From positions 1 to 64,000 of the forward strand of contig JAJRZT010000032.1 in the NCBI GenBank assembly GCA_024275115.1: DNA of 64,000 nt, given 5' to 3'. Each line of letters begins with the position of its first letter. Position 1 is the first letter of the stretch. Position numbers and translations under genes: made by a program. Shown here piece by piece: positions 9,303 to 17,802 of this stretch. Source of the DNA: Gammaproteobacteria bacterium (lineage in GTDB: Bacteria > Pseudomonadota > Gammaproteobacteria > UBA6429 > Thiohalophilaceae). The notes below the pieces were generated by a model, which worked only from the letters and a program-made list of their open reading frames with translations, ran no database searches and was not told where the DNA came from.

Positions 9303-10661
9303 CTACCCAAATAAACGTAAAAAGTCATTATAAAATGCCAGACTCATTAACATTAAAAGTAACACTATTCCAACTTGTTGGCCTACTGCTTCAAATGAAA
9401 CACTTACCGGGCTGCCCTTTACTATTTCAATCAAATAATAAAACAAATGACCGCCATCTAACATCGGGATCGGCAACAAATTTAAAACACCTAAACTAAT
9501 ACTAACAATCGCAAGAAAACCTAAAAACTTGCTTAAACCTGCATCGGCAGATAAACCCGCATATTTTGCAATCGTAATCGGCCCGCTTATATTCCTGACG
9601 GAAACTTCACCCAGTGCCATTTTATATAAAAAAGTCAACGTTCCTCCAGTTGCAACCCAGGTAGTCTCAACAGCTTTCGGAATACTCTGAAAAACGGAGT
9701 ACTTGTAATTTTTTTTCATATCATCAGGATAAGCTGCGGCATTAGTAATACCAATAATACCAACAACCTTACCATTGCGTGTATCTTCTCTGGTATTCAC
9801 AATAACTTGTTTCACACTGCCGGCCGACTCAACCGTTAAATCAATTGCTGCACTCGGGTAAGCTGAAATTTGCTTCGCCATTTCAAGCCATGTCGATACA
9901 CGAACACCATTAACCTTTAAAATAACATCACCCTTTTGTAAACCTGCTTTTTCTGCAGGGAAATCGGCAATCACTCCGCCTATTTTAGCGGTTGCAACAG
10001 GTCGCCAGGGCTTAAAGCCTAAAATAGTTAAAATATTATCTGACTCCAGATCGGCCGATACTGAAGAAAAATCAAAATTCAATTCTGTATTTGTACCGGA
10101 CTCTGTTTTTACAACAACTCTGGCTGTCGATTTACCGATAATGACCGGCACAAACTCATTCAGAACAACATCCCAGATAGGGGTTTCAGTATCATTAATA
10201 CTAACAATAGTATCACCGCTTCGCATGCCCACAATCGCAGCCGGGCTGTCTTTGACAATATCACCTACTACAGGAACAATACCTGGCGTGCCATTCACAA
10301 ACATTAACCAATAGGCGAAAACGGCAAAAATAAAATTAAAAAATGGCCCTGCAAAAACAATCGCAAAACGTTTGGCAACATGCTGGCGGTTAAAAGCACG
10401 CTCCAGATCAGCTGCCGGTACTTCAGCTTCACGCTCATCCAGCATTTTAACATAACCACCCAGCGGGATAGCCGCAAGCACAAACTCGGTTTTGTCCTTA
10501 CCAAAGGTTTTCTTATATAAAGGCTTACCAAAGCCAATTGAATAGCGAAGAATCTTTACACCTGAAATTTTCGCGACCGAGTAATGCCCATATTCATGAA
10601 TAGCAACAAGAATCGTAATGGCAACGATAAAGGATAACAGACTGTATAAAATATCAAGCAT
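9303..10661 (-). CDS. rseP: Site-2 intramembrane metalloprotease RseP
   Basis: RseP cleaves the anti-sigma factor RseA and remnant signal peptides in the inner membrane. The 452-residue protein has the zinc motif HEYGH (about residues 22-26), two PDZ domains in the middle and the third zinc ligand in NLLPIPMLDGGHL near residue 395. Transmembrane helices are at the N-terminus, near residue 100 and at the C-terminus. It overlaps dxr by 8 bases and precedes bamA, the standard order. Confidence 0.96.
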   Translation of the reverse strand: MLDILYSLLSFIVAITILVAIHEYGHYSVAKISGVKILRYSIGFGKPLYKKTFGKDKTEFVLAAIPLGGYVKMLDEREAEVPAADLERAFNRQHVAKRFAIVFAGPFFNFIFAVFAYWLMFVNGTPGIVPVVGDIVKDSPAAIVGMRSGDTIVSINDTETPIWDVVLNEFVPVIIGKSTARVVVKTESGTNTELNFDFSSVSADLESDNILTILGFKPWRPVATAKIGGVIADFPAEKAGLQKGDVILKVNGVRVSTWLEMAKQISAYPSAAIDLTVESAGSVKQVIVNTREDTRNGKVVGIIGITNAAAYPDDMKKNYKYSVFQSIPKAVETTWVATGGTLTFLYKMALGEVSVRNISGPITIAKYAGLSADAGLSKFLGFLAIVSISLGVLNLLPIPMLDGGHLFYYLIEIVKGSPVSVSFEAVGQQVGIVLLLMLMSLAFYNDFLRLFG

Positions 10662-11865
10662 GATTCTTACTACCTGTCAGGCCAACAGTTGCCATTGATT
10701 TTACAACATCATATGCAAGCAGTCGGGCATCTGAATCTGCATTTACTGCCCTTTTAATATCGTTTACTTCATGGTAAGTCGTTTGTGCCAAAACACGTTC
10801 TACCACTTCTGAAATCGCCATAAATGCAATTTCATTATCAAGAAATGCCTGCACAGCAATTTCATTTGCTGCATTTAATACCGCCGGCATAATACCACCT
10901 TGTCGCATCGCATTTTCAGCAAGCTGGATACAGGGGAAGCGCGCGTGATCAGGTTTTTCAAATTCAAGACTGGACATCGAAAAAAGATCCAGACTTTGCA
11001 CACCCGATTCAATACGTTCTGGCCAGGCCAATGCATAGGCAATGGGTGTTCGCATATCCGGTTGTCCAAGTTGCGCCATGACCGAGCCATCAATAAACTC
11101 AACCATGGAATGAATAATACTTTGCGGGTGAATCGCAATTTGTACGTCATCAACTTTAGCAGCAAACAGCCAGCACGCCTCGATCAACTCCAGTCCTTTA
11201 TTCATCATAGTGGCAGAATCAACTGAAATTTTTCGCCCCATAGACCAGTTAGGGTGTGCGCATGCCTGTTCTGGTGTTACTGAATCCAGTAATTTTAAAT
11301 CCGTTTTTCGGAATGGCCCGCCAGATGCGGTTAGGTATATTTTACGAACTTCATCTGACAACCCCTGGCTGCCATTGAAACTTTGCAGGCATTGATAAAT
11401 GGCATTATGCTCACTATCGACCGGCAAAAGTGTTGCCTTATTTCTCGCAACTTCATCCATAAACAACTGGCCACTCATAACCAGTGTTTCTTTGTTGGCT
11501 AACAAAATACGTTTACTGGCTTTTGCAGCCGCGAGAGAAGATGACAAGCCAGCGGCACCTACAATCGCAGCGACAACATAATCTGTTTCATTTAAACTGG
11601 CCACATAATCCAGGTTTTCAACACCGGATAAAACCTGAATATCAAGAGACACCGATTTTAACTTTACTTTTAATTTATCGGCAGCCTCTGCATTTACAAC
11701 CACTGCATACAAAGGTTTAAACTTTTCACACTGTGAAAAAAGTTTATCGACATTCGAGTTAGCCGTTAAAGCAATAATATTAAACTTATCTTTATTTCGA
11801 CTAAGTACATCAAGCGTACTGGTACCGATTGAACCGGTTGCCCCCAAAATAGTTACGCCAATCAT
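10654..11865 (-). CDS. dxr: 1-deoxy-D-xylulose 5-phosphate reductoisomerase
   Basis: Dxr converts DXP to MEP with NADPH, the committed step of the non-mevalonate isoprenoid pathway. The 403-residue protein starts with the NADPH-binding ILGATGSIGTSTLDV. It has LLPVDSEHNAIYQ with metal ligands and the substrate loop around HPNWSMGRKISVDSATMMNKGLE. It overlaps cdsA by 4 bases and rseP by 8. Its product feeds uppS two genes upstream. Confidence 0.97.
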   Translation of the reverse strand: MIGVTILGATGSIGTSTLDVLSRNKDKFNIIALTANSNVDKLFSQCEKFKPLYAVVVNAEAADKLKVKLKSVSLDIQVLSGVENLDYVASLNETDYVVAAIVGAAGLSSSLAAAKASKRILLANKETLVMSGQLFMDEVARNKATLLPVDSEHNAIYQCLQSFNGSQGLSDEVRKIYLTASGGPFRKTDLKLLDSVTPEQACAHPNWSMGRKISVDSATMMNKGLELIEACWLFAAKVDDVQIAIHPQSIIHSMVEFIDGSVMAQLGQPDMRTPIAYALAWPERIESGVQSLDLFSMSSLEFEKPDHARFPCIQLAENAMRQGGIMPAVLNAANEIAVQAFLDNEIAFMAISEVVERVLAQTTYHEVNDIKRAVNADSDARLLAYDVVKSMATVGLTGSKNHA

Positions 11866-12701
11866 TTTAGAAAACCTAACACGGATAAGCCGGTAACATA
11901 AAAAGGTGCGGCGGCAGATAAGCTGTCTACTCTATCTAACATGCCACCGTGCCCAGGCAACAGATTGCCACTGTCCTTAATTGCGTTTTGACGTTTATAC
12001 AGGCTTTCAGATAAGTCGCCGAAAATTGAAATAACAACAACTAAAAAGCTCAAGGCAAAGAAAATAATACCTTCATTCAAAGTAAAACCAAACGAAAACG
12101 CACCGATAACTGAAGCGAACAAGGTGGCAACCAGTGCACCGTACACACCTTCCCATGTTTTTCCAGGACTCACATGCGGTGCTAATTTATTCTTACCCAA
12201 ATACTTACCAAAGAAATAAGCAAAAACATCCACGCTCCATATAAGCATTACCAGGTAAAATAAATAACCATGAAACGAATAGATATCACGCAAATAAATA
12301 ATGGCATAAAAAGGAATAACCAATGCGACGATGCCACTTAAAGCGGTAGCCAGACTCAACTTGCCAGCAGTAGACACCGCTGACGATATCGGGCTTCTGA
12401 AAACCAATACCCTAACAACACGGTACAACCACCAAAGGATACTAATATATAATAGAATATAAAAGTCATTGTGGTTAATTTCCAAATACCAAACCAACAG
12501 CACCAGAGATGCAACCGCAGCAATGGCATAAATAGTTTTTGAGGGTGCATTCGCAATACCTGATAAATGCGCCCATTCCCAACTCGCCAGACCAACAACA
12601 ATTAAAATCGAAACTGCAAAATAAAATGCAGGCAAGCTAAATACACCCCAGACAACAAGAGGCGCTAAGGCTAGCGAAGTAATAATACGTAGTTTAAGCA
12701 T
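11862..12701 (-). CDS. cdsA: Phosphatidate cytidylyltransferase
   Basis: CdsA makes CDP-diacylglycerol from phosphatidate and CTP in the inner membrane, the branch point for all phospholipids. The 279-residue protein is highly hydrophobic with about eight membrane segments. It carries the family C-terminal signature DSGNLLPGHGGMLDRVDS (about residues 242-259). PGKTWEGVYGA lies just before. It is two bases downstream of uppS and overlaps dxr. Confidence 0.96.
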   Translation of the reverse strand: MLKLRIITSLALAPLVVWGVFSLPAFYFAVSILIVVGLASWEWAHLSGIANAPSKTIYAIAAVASLVLLVWYLEINHNDFYILLYISILWWLYRVVRVLVFRSPISSAVSTAGKLSLATALSGIVALVIPFYAIIYLRDIYSFHGYLFYLVMLIWSVDVFAYFFGKYLGKNKLAPHVSPGKTWEGVYGALVATLFASVIGAFSFGFTLNEGIIFFALSFLVVVISIFGDLSESLYKRQNAIKDSGNLLPGHGGMLDRVDSLSAAAPFYVTGLSVLGFLK

Positions 12702-12703
12702 TG

Positions 12704-13492
12704 CTATTTATTCGTTCCTGTTGCATCGACTTGTATGTCTGTCTCAACTTGCGCACTCGTTTGGCCAAAACGTCGTTGACGATTTGCAAATGTTTTTATC
12801 GCTGCGAATAATTCATTTCGGTTAAAGTCAGGCCAGAGTAAATCGGTAAAATACAGCTCTGTATATGCAAGCTGCCAGATTAAGAAGTTGCTAATACGTT
12901 GCTCACCACCAGTACGAATAAATAAATCTGGTTCCGGTAAGTCACTAAGACAGACATTATGCTTAATAGTTTCGGTTGTGATATCGCTACTGGTTAATTT
13001 ATTATTTTCAATCTGCACAGCTATTTTCTGTACCGCCTGGGTAATATCCCATTGCCCGCCGTAATTAACCGCAATATTTAATGCTAAACCAGTATTATTT
13101 TTTGTTAGAATCTCAGAATCGCTCATGCGTTTTTGAAGCTTGTCATTAAACGCGGATATGTCACCAATAAATTGAATTTTAATATTATTTTCGTGTAGTT
13201 TTTTAACTTCTTTGTTTAAAGCGGTTAAAAACAGCTCCATTAAAAATCCAACTTCTTTTTCTGGCCGCCGCCAGTTTTCGCTCGAAAAAGCAAAAACTGT
13301 CAGTGCTTGTATCTTTAAGCGAGAACAATCCTGCACAACCTTGCGAACCGTTTCAACGCCAGCCCGGTGCCCTACAATACGTGGAGAGTGACGTTGTTCA
13401 GCCCAACGCCCATTACCATCTAAAATAACAACAATGTGCCGTGGATATTTTTCTGGTTCTACACCTTCGATAGTTAATGGCTCAGGCGACAT
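12704..13492 (-). CDS. uppS: Undecaprenyl diphosphate synthase (cis-prenyltransferase)
   Basis: UppS elongates farnesyl diphosphate with eight isopentenyl units to make the C55 lipid carrier for peptidoglycan and O-antigen. The 262-residue protein has the catalytic region HIVVILDGNGRWAEQR (about residues 19-34), with the Asp that binds magnesium diphosphate. It also has FAFSSENWRRP and the C-terminal DLFIRTGGEQRISNFLIWQ. It lies 37 bases after frr and two before cdsA. Confidence 0.97.
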   Translation of the reverse strand: MSPEPLTIEGVEPEKYPRHIVVILDGNGRWAEQRHSPRIVGHRAGVETVRKVVQDCSRLKIQALTVFAFSSENWRRPEKEVGFLMELFLTALNKEVKKLHENNIKIQFIGDISAFNDKLQKRMSDSEILTKNNTGLALNIAVNYGGQWDITQAVQKIAVQIENNKLTSSDITTETIKHNVCLSDLPEPDLFIRTGGEQRISNFLIWQLAYTELYFTDLLWPDFNRNELFAAIKTFANRQRRFGQTSAQVETDIQVDATGTNK

Positions 13493-13529
13493 CTTCGTTA
13501 CTCTTGCACTTTAATTTAAGATTAAGCTT

Positions 13530-14087
13530 CTATATTTCCATTAAATCTTTTTCTTTTTCTTTAAGCGTTTCATCAATTAACGCCACATATTTATCAGTAG
13601 TTTTTTGTATGTCATCCTGAAATTTTCGTTCATCATCTTCCGTTGCATCTTTTTCTTTAACCAGTGACTTTACATCGCCAAGAACATCACGACGAATATT
13701 ACGAATCGCAATTTTTGCCTGTTCACCTTCATGACGCACAACTTTAATTAGATCTTTACGACGCTCTTCTGTTAATGGAGGTAATGGAACACGAATTACA
13801 TCACCCGCTGAAGATGGGTTTAAACCCAAATCTGAAGTCATAATCGCCTTTTCAACCGCTTGCACCATGGTTTTGTCGAACGCAGCCACGTTTAACATTC
13901 TGGAGTCAGCAATAGAAATTGACGCAACCTGATTTAATGGCGTAGGTGCGCCATAGTAATCAACCATCACATGTTCTAAAATGCTGGGATGTGCTCGTCC
14001 TGTACGTATCTTTGTTAATTCACCTTTTAGTGAATCAACACTTTTACCCATTCGTGTATCCGCATCTTTTTTCAGTTCATTTAACAT
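13530..14087 (-). CDS. frr: Ribosome recycling factor
   Basis: RRF splits post-termination ribosomes together with EF-G. The 185-residue length is standard. The sequence shows [13 protein letters not shown] (about residues 26-38), the [13 protein letters not shown] region and the long helices of the three-helix bundle. It is 36 bases downstream of pyrH in the usual pyrH-frr-uppS order. Confidence 0.97.
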   Translation of the reverse strand: MLNELKKDADTRMGKSVDSLKGELTKIRTGRAHPSILEHVMVDYYGAPTPLNQVASISIADSRMLNVAAFDKTMVQAVEKAIMTSDLGLNPSSAGDVIRVPLPPLTEERRKDLIKVVRHEGEQAKIAIRNIRRDVLGDVKSLVKEKDATEDDERKFQDDIQKTTDKYVALIDETLKEKEKDLMEI

Positions 14088-14123
14088 TGCACACCTATGC
14101 TTTAATAAAAGTTCGTTATTTGA

Positions 14124-14834
14124 TTATTCGACTAATGTTCCAAATGATTCACCAAGTGCTATTTTCAGCATCAGCCCGGGTTTATTCATATTAAAAACCC
14201 TAATTGGAATTTTGTTATCACGACATAACACCATCGCAGTGGTATCCATTACCGCCAGTTTTTCTTCAATAACCTGATCATATCCTAATTTTTCATACAT
14301 TGTTGCGCTGGAATCTTTTTCTGGATCAGCCGTATAAATGCCATCAACACGGGTACCTTTTAATACAATATCGGCATCAATTTCAGTACCACGTAAACTT
14401 GCAGCGGTGTCTGTAGTAAAAAACGGATTACCGGTACCTGCAGCAAAAATCACAACTCGGCCCTTTTCTAAATGGCGCACAGCACGACGGCGAATATAAT
14501 CTTCACAAACCTGGTTAATCGCCAATGCAGACATAACACGCACCTGTAAGCCCTGGTGTTCAATGGCATCCTGTAGTGCCAGCGCATTAATAACCGTCGC
14601 CAGCATGCCCATGTGATCACCCGTAGTACGATTCATACCCGATGCAGCCAGGCTCATACCTCGAAAGATATTGCCGCCACCAATGACTAACGCAACTTCT
14701 ATCTTATGAGCAATCAGCTCTTTAATTTCAGCTCCAACACGGTCAAGAACTTTGGGATCGATGCCAAAGTTCTGTTCACCCATCAGTGCTTCACCACTGA
14801 GTTTTAAAAGTATTCGTTTATATTTTGTTGCCAT
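14124..14834 (-). CDS. pyrH: UMP kinase
   Basis: PyrH phosphorylates UMP to UDP and belongs to the amino acid kinase family. The 236-residue protein opens with [13 protein letters not shown], contains [10 protein letters not shown] (about residues 51-60) and [13 protein letters not shown] (about 132-144). It is 65 bases downstream of tsf. A TATACT element lies in that gap (around 14858-14863), but no convincing -35 partner is seen. Confidence 0.97.
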   Translation of the reverse strand: MATKYKRILLKLSGEALMGEQNFGIDPKVLDRVGAEIKELIAHKIEVALVIGGGNIFRGMSLAASGMNRTTGDHMGMLATVINALALQDAIEHQGLQVRVMSALAINQVCEDYIRRRAVRHLEKGRVVIFAAGTGNPFFTTDTAASLRGTEIDADIVLKGTRVDGIYTADPEKDSSATMYEKLGYDQVIEEKLAVMDTTAMVLCRDNKIPIRVFNMNKPGLMLKIALGESFGTLVE

Positions 14835-14899
14835 GCTATCTCACTGTTATCATTTAGTATACTCTTGTGCGGAGGCTGAGAAGCTCGAGTACAAGGCAG

Positions 14900-15784
14900 T
14901 TAAGAACCAATTTGGGCTGCCACCTCATCCGCAAAATTCTCAACTTTCTTCTCAATCCCTTCACCCACTTCGTAACGTACAAAGCGATGAATAGTTGCAC
15001 CTTTTGACTTTAATAACTGCTCAATTGTCTGGTCGGGATCTTTTACAAAGGGCTGGCCCATCAGTGTAATTTCTTTTAAATACTTTTTGATACGACCTTC
15101 TACCATTTTCTCAATGATATTTTCGGGCTTGCCGCTTTCTGCTGCCTGTGCAACAAAAATATCACGTTCTTTTTGTAATAAAGCCTGGTCAACATCCTGC
15201 TCTGAAATACAGCTTGGCCGGCTTGCAGCAATGTGCATGGCAATATCTTTACCCAGTGCATCATCACCGTTTTCAATATCCACAACAACCGCAATACGAA
15301 CACCGTGTTTGTAGCTGGAAATACTACCCGTTGCATCAATACGTTCAAAACGACGTACTGACATATTCTCACCAATTTTATTAATCAGTTCGCTGCGTGT
15401 TTCATTAATGCTACTACCGCCATCGATCACAGCCATTGCACTTAAAGCTTCAACACTATCAGGCTTATCAGCTAACACCCGGGCAGCAACATTATCCACA
15501 AATTCAATAAAAGCCGCTTCTTTTGCAACAAAGTCTGTTTCACAGTTCACTTCTGCTATCGCTACTGCTTTTGCATCGTCTGTTGTTTTAATTGCAATTA
15601 AACCTTCTGCTGCAACACGGCCAGCTTTTTTATCTGCTTTAGCCTGACCTGACTTACGCATTAATTCAATTGCTGCTTCAATATCACCATCGGTTTCTAC
15701 CAATGCTTTTTTACATTCCATCATGCCCGCACCCGAGCGTTCACGTAATTCTTTTACCAGTGCTGCTGTAATTGCCATTTTCAT
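14900..15784 (-). CDS. tsf: Elongation factor Ts
   Basis: EF-Ts is the nucleotide exchange factor for EF-Tu. The 294-residue protein has the N-terminal UBA-like domain with LRERSGAGMMECKKAL. The motif EVNCETDFVAKE (about residues 78-89) marks the dimerisation and core domain. It follows rpsB across a 126-base gap that holds a strong intrinsic terminator, so part of its expression depends on readthrough or on a promoter in the gap. Confidence 0.97.
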   Translation of the reverse strand: MKMAITAALVKELRERSGAGMMECKKALVETDGDIEAAIELMRKSGQAKADKKAGRVAAEGLIAIKTTDDAKAVAIAEVNCETDFVAKEAAFIEFVDNVAARVLADKPDSVEALSAMAVIDGGSSINETRSELINKIGENMSVRRFERIDATGSISSYKHGVRIAVVVDIENGDDALGKDIAMHIAASRPSCISEQDVDQALLQKERDIFVAQAAESGKPENIIEKMVEGRIKKYLKEITLMGQPFVKDPDQTIEQLLKSKGATIHRFVRYEVGEGIEKKVENFADEVAAQIGS

Positions 15785-15869
15785 GCCCTCTTAAATTCTT
15801 TGAACTCACGCTTAAAAAATTGCTATTGCTAAACTATATGTAAGTAAATACTCAAACCCGCATATACAG

Positions 15870-15895
15870 AAAAAGGGGGCATCGGCCCCCTTCAA
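15870..15895 (-). terminator. Intrinsic terminator/attenuator between rpsB and tsf
   Basis: The two arms are 873-880 and 885-892, a perfect 8-bp GC-rich stem closed by a 4-base loop. On the minus strand it is followed by TTTTTC. It sits 18 bases after the rpsB stop. A partial terminator here is a known way to make more S2 than EF-Ts message; the readthrough fraction cannot be judged from sequence. Confidence 0.85.
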
Positions 15896-15910
15896 CTTTT
15901 CAGCATAGTT

Positions 15911-16786
15911 TTATTCTGATGCAGCTTTAGACTCTTCAGCTTTCTCTGCTGAGTCTGTTTTTTCTTCAGCTTTATCGTCAGACTTCTCTGCAGATTTTTT
16001 AGTTACTTTCTTTTTCGCAACAACTTTTTTCTTTGCTGCTTTCTTCTTTGCTACTTTTTTGTCGTCAGCTTTGTCTTCCGCAGCTTTGCCTGGATTTTTC
16101 GCTAAAGATTCCTGACCAAGTAAAATAGCGCGAGCAACACCTTGTGCATACAAGGTAATCGCACGGATCGCATCGTCATTACCTGGGATAACATAATCTA
16201 CGCCATCTGGTGAGTTATTTGAATCCACAACACCAATAACAGGAATACCTAATTTTTTAGCTTCAGCAATGGCAATTTTTTCATGGCCAACATCAATAAC
16301 GAATAAAGCATCAGGCAAACCATTCATGTTTTTAATACCGCCTAAACTACGATCGAGTTTAGTCATTTCGCGGGTCATCGTTAGCGTTTCTTTTTTGCTG
16401 AATTTAGCAAAGCGCCCATCCGTTTCCATGGCTTCCAGGTCTTTCAAACGCTTAATAGATTGTTTCACTGTTTTAAAGTTAGTGAGCATGCCACCTAACC
16501 AACGGTGATCAACATAAGGCATGCCACAACGACTAGCCTCTTCACGCACAATTTTTTGTGCCGCGCGCTTCGTTCCAACGAACATAACACGACCACGGTT
16601 GGCAACAAGCTTAGAAATAAAGTTCATTGCATCATCAAACATAGGCAATGATTTTTCTAAATTCAGAATATGGATTTTATTACGATCCCCAAAGATAAAG
16701 GGGGCCATTTTGGGGTTCCAGAAGCGTGTTTGGTGGCCAAAATGGACACCCGCTTCCAGCATTTGACGCATAGAAACATCAGACAT
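15911..16786 (-). CDS. rpsB: 30S ribosomal protein S2 with a long charged C-terminal tail
   Basis: S2 sits at the head-body junction of the 30S subunit. Residues 1-230 are an ordinary S2, including [15 protein letters not shown] and [10 protein letters not shown]. Residues 231-291 are an extra low-complexity tail: a Lys/Ala-rich basic stretch (about 243-264) and then a Glu/Asp/Ala-rich acidic stretch (265-291). E. coli S2 has about 241 residues and no such tail. The gene is first of the long minus-strand cluster and divergent from map. Confidence 0.97.
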   Translation of the reverse strand: MSDVSMRQMLEAGVHFGHQTRFWNPKMAPFIFGDRNKIHILNLEKSLPMFDDAMNFISKLVANRGRVMFVGTKRAAQKIVREEASRCGMPYVDHRWLGGMLTNFKTVKQSIKRLKDLEAMETDGRFAKFSKKETLTMTREMTKLDRSLGGIKNMNGLPDALFVIDVGHEKIAIAEAKKLGIPVIGVVDSNNSPDGVDYVIPGNDDAIRAITLYAQGVARAILLGQESLAKNPGKAAEDKADDKKVAKKKAAKKKVVAKKKVTKKSAEKSDDKAEEKTDSAEKAEESKAASE

Positions 16787-16870
16787 TTGTATTCTCCTAA
16801 CAGGGTTTAGTCTTCCGTATCACCCATTATCTCAACCCTATTGTGAGGGCACCCGAGACAACGTATTGGC
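16787..16870 (-). promoter_or_regulatory. Probable S2 autoregulatory leader of rpsB
   Basis: The rpsB 5' UTR can form a helix between 16834-16839 and 16802-16807 (AGGGTT with AACCCT on the message). Between them lies GGGTGATACGGAAGACTA, and a GGAG ribosome binding site follows just before the ATG. A conserved S2-binding leader is known for gammaproteobacterial rpsB. I assign this by position and structure only; no covariance model could be run. Confidence 0.4.
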
Positions 16871-16924
16871 GGTACGTGTAAATTTACTCTTAACGAGCAT
16901 TCGTTTTGCTTTAAAAGCACGCGC

Positions 16925-16953
16925 TTTATACCATAATTATCTAACGACAACAA
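16925..16953 (-). promoter_or_regulatory. Sigma70-type promoter for rpsB-tsf
   Basis: On the minus strand TTGTTG (953-948) and TATAAA (930-925) are separated by exactly 17 bases, about 140 bases upstream of the rpsB start. The spacing and near-consensus boxes support a vegetative promoter. The resulting leader of about 130 nt includes the proposed S2-binding structure. Confidence 0.6.
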
Positions 16954-17034
16954 CGAACAACTGGTATATTATTGATTTTCTTACTGAATCAATCAGTTAC
17001 AACCTTACAGAATTTATGGACTTAGACCAAACTT

Positions 17035-17802
17035 ATGGCCGCAATTATTAAAACCCCCGAAGAAATAGAAAAGATGCGCATTGCCGGTAAATTAGCCGCC
17101 GATGTGCTGGAATACATCGAACCACATATAAAACCCGGTATCACCACCAATGAGCTCGATGCGCTATGCCATGACTACATCGTTAATACCCAAAAAGCCA
17201 TCCCCGCCCCACTGGATTACCATGGCTTTCCTAAATCCATTTGCACTTCGGTCAACCATGTTATTTGTCATGGCATCCCAAACGAAAAGCATTTGAAAAA
17301 AGGCGATATGATTAATATTGACATCACCGTAATCAAAGATTTATACCATGGCGACACCAGCAAAATGTTTTTTGTCGGTGAACCCAGCATTATCGCCAAA
17401 CGGCTGGCCAAAGTGGCTTACGAATGCATGTGCATAGGCATTGACTTAGTTAAACCCGGCATCCATCTCGGTGATATTGGCCATGCCATTCAAAACCACG
17501 CAGAATCCAGTAATTATTCTGTTGTACGCGAATATTGTGGCCACGGTATCGGCGCTAAGTTTCACGAAGATCCTCAAGTCTTACACTATGGCAAAGCGGG
17601 TACGGGGATCACGCTGGAACCAGGGATGATTTTTACTATCGAGCCGATGATCAATGTAGGCAAACGTAATGTAAAATTACTAAAAGACGGCTGGACAGTT
17701 GTCACTAAAGACCACTCGCTCTCCGCACAATGGGAGCATACCATTCTTGTAACAGAAACCGGCCATGAAATTTTAACCCAACGCGAAGAGGAAAGTTTTT
17801 AA
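17035..17802 (+). CDS. map: Methionine aminopeptidase type I
   Basis: MetAP removes the initiator methionine from nascent proteins. The 255-residue protein has the type I length. Metal ligands are visible in NIDITVIKDLYHGDTSKMF (two Asp), GHGIGAKFHEDP (His) and the Glu of FTIEPMIN and of WEHT. The substrate His is in VNHVICHGIP. It is divergent from rpsB and abuts glnD, as in Escherichia coli. Confidence 0.97.
   Translation: MAAIIKTPEEIEKMRIAGKLAADVLEYIEPHIKPGITTNELDALCHDYIVNTQKAIPAPLDYHGFPKSICTSVNHVICHGIPNEKHLKKGDMINIDITVIKDLYHGDTSKMFFVGEPSIIAKRLAKVAYECMCIGIDLVKPGIHLGDIGHAIQNHAESSNYSVVREYCGHGIGAKFHEDPQVLHYGKAGTGITLEPGMIFTIEPMINVGKRNVKLLKDGWTVVTKDHSLSAQWEHTILVTETGHEILTQREEESF

Noticed and set aside
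16866-17051. 61-codon frame upstream of map
   Set aside because: It crosses the rpsB promoter region and the map start and has no ribosome binding site.
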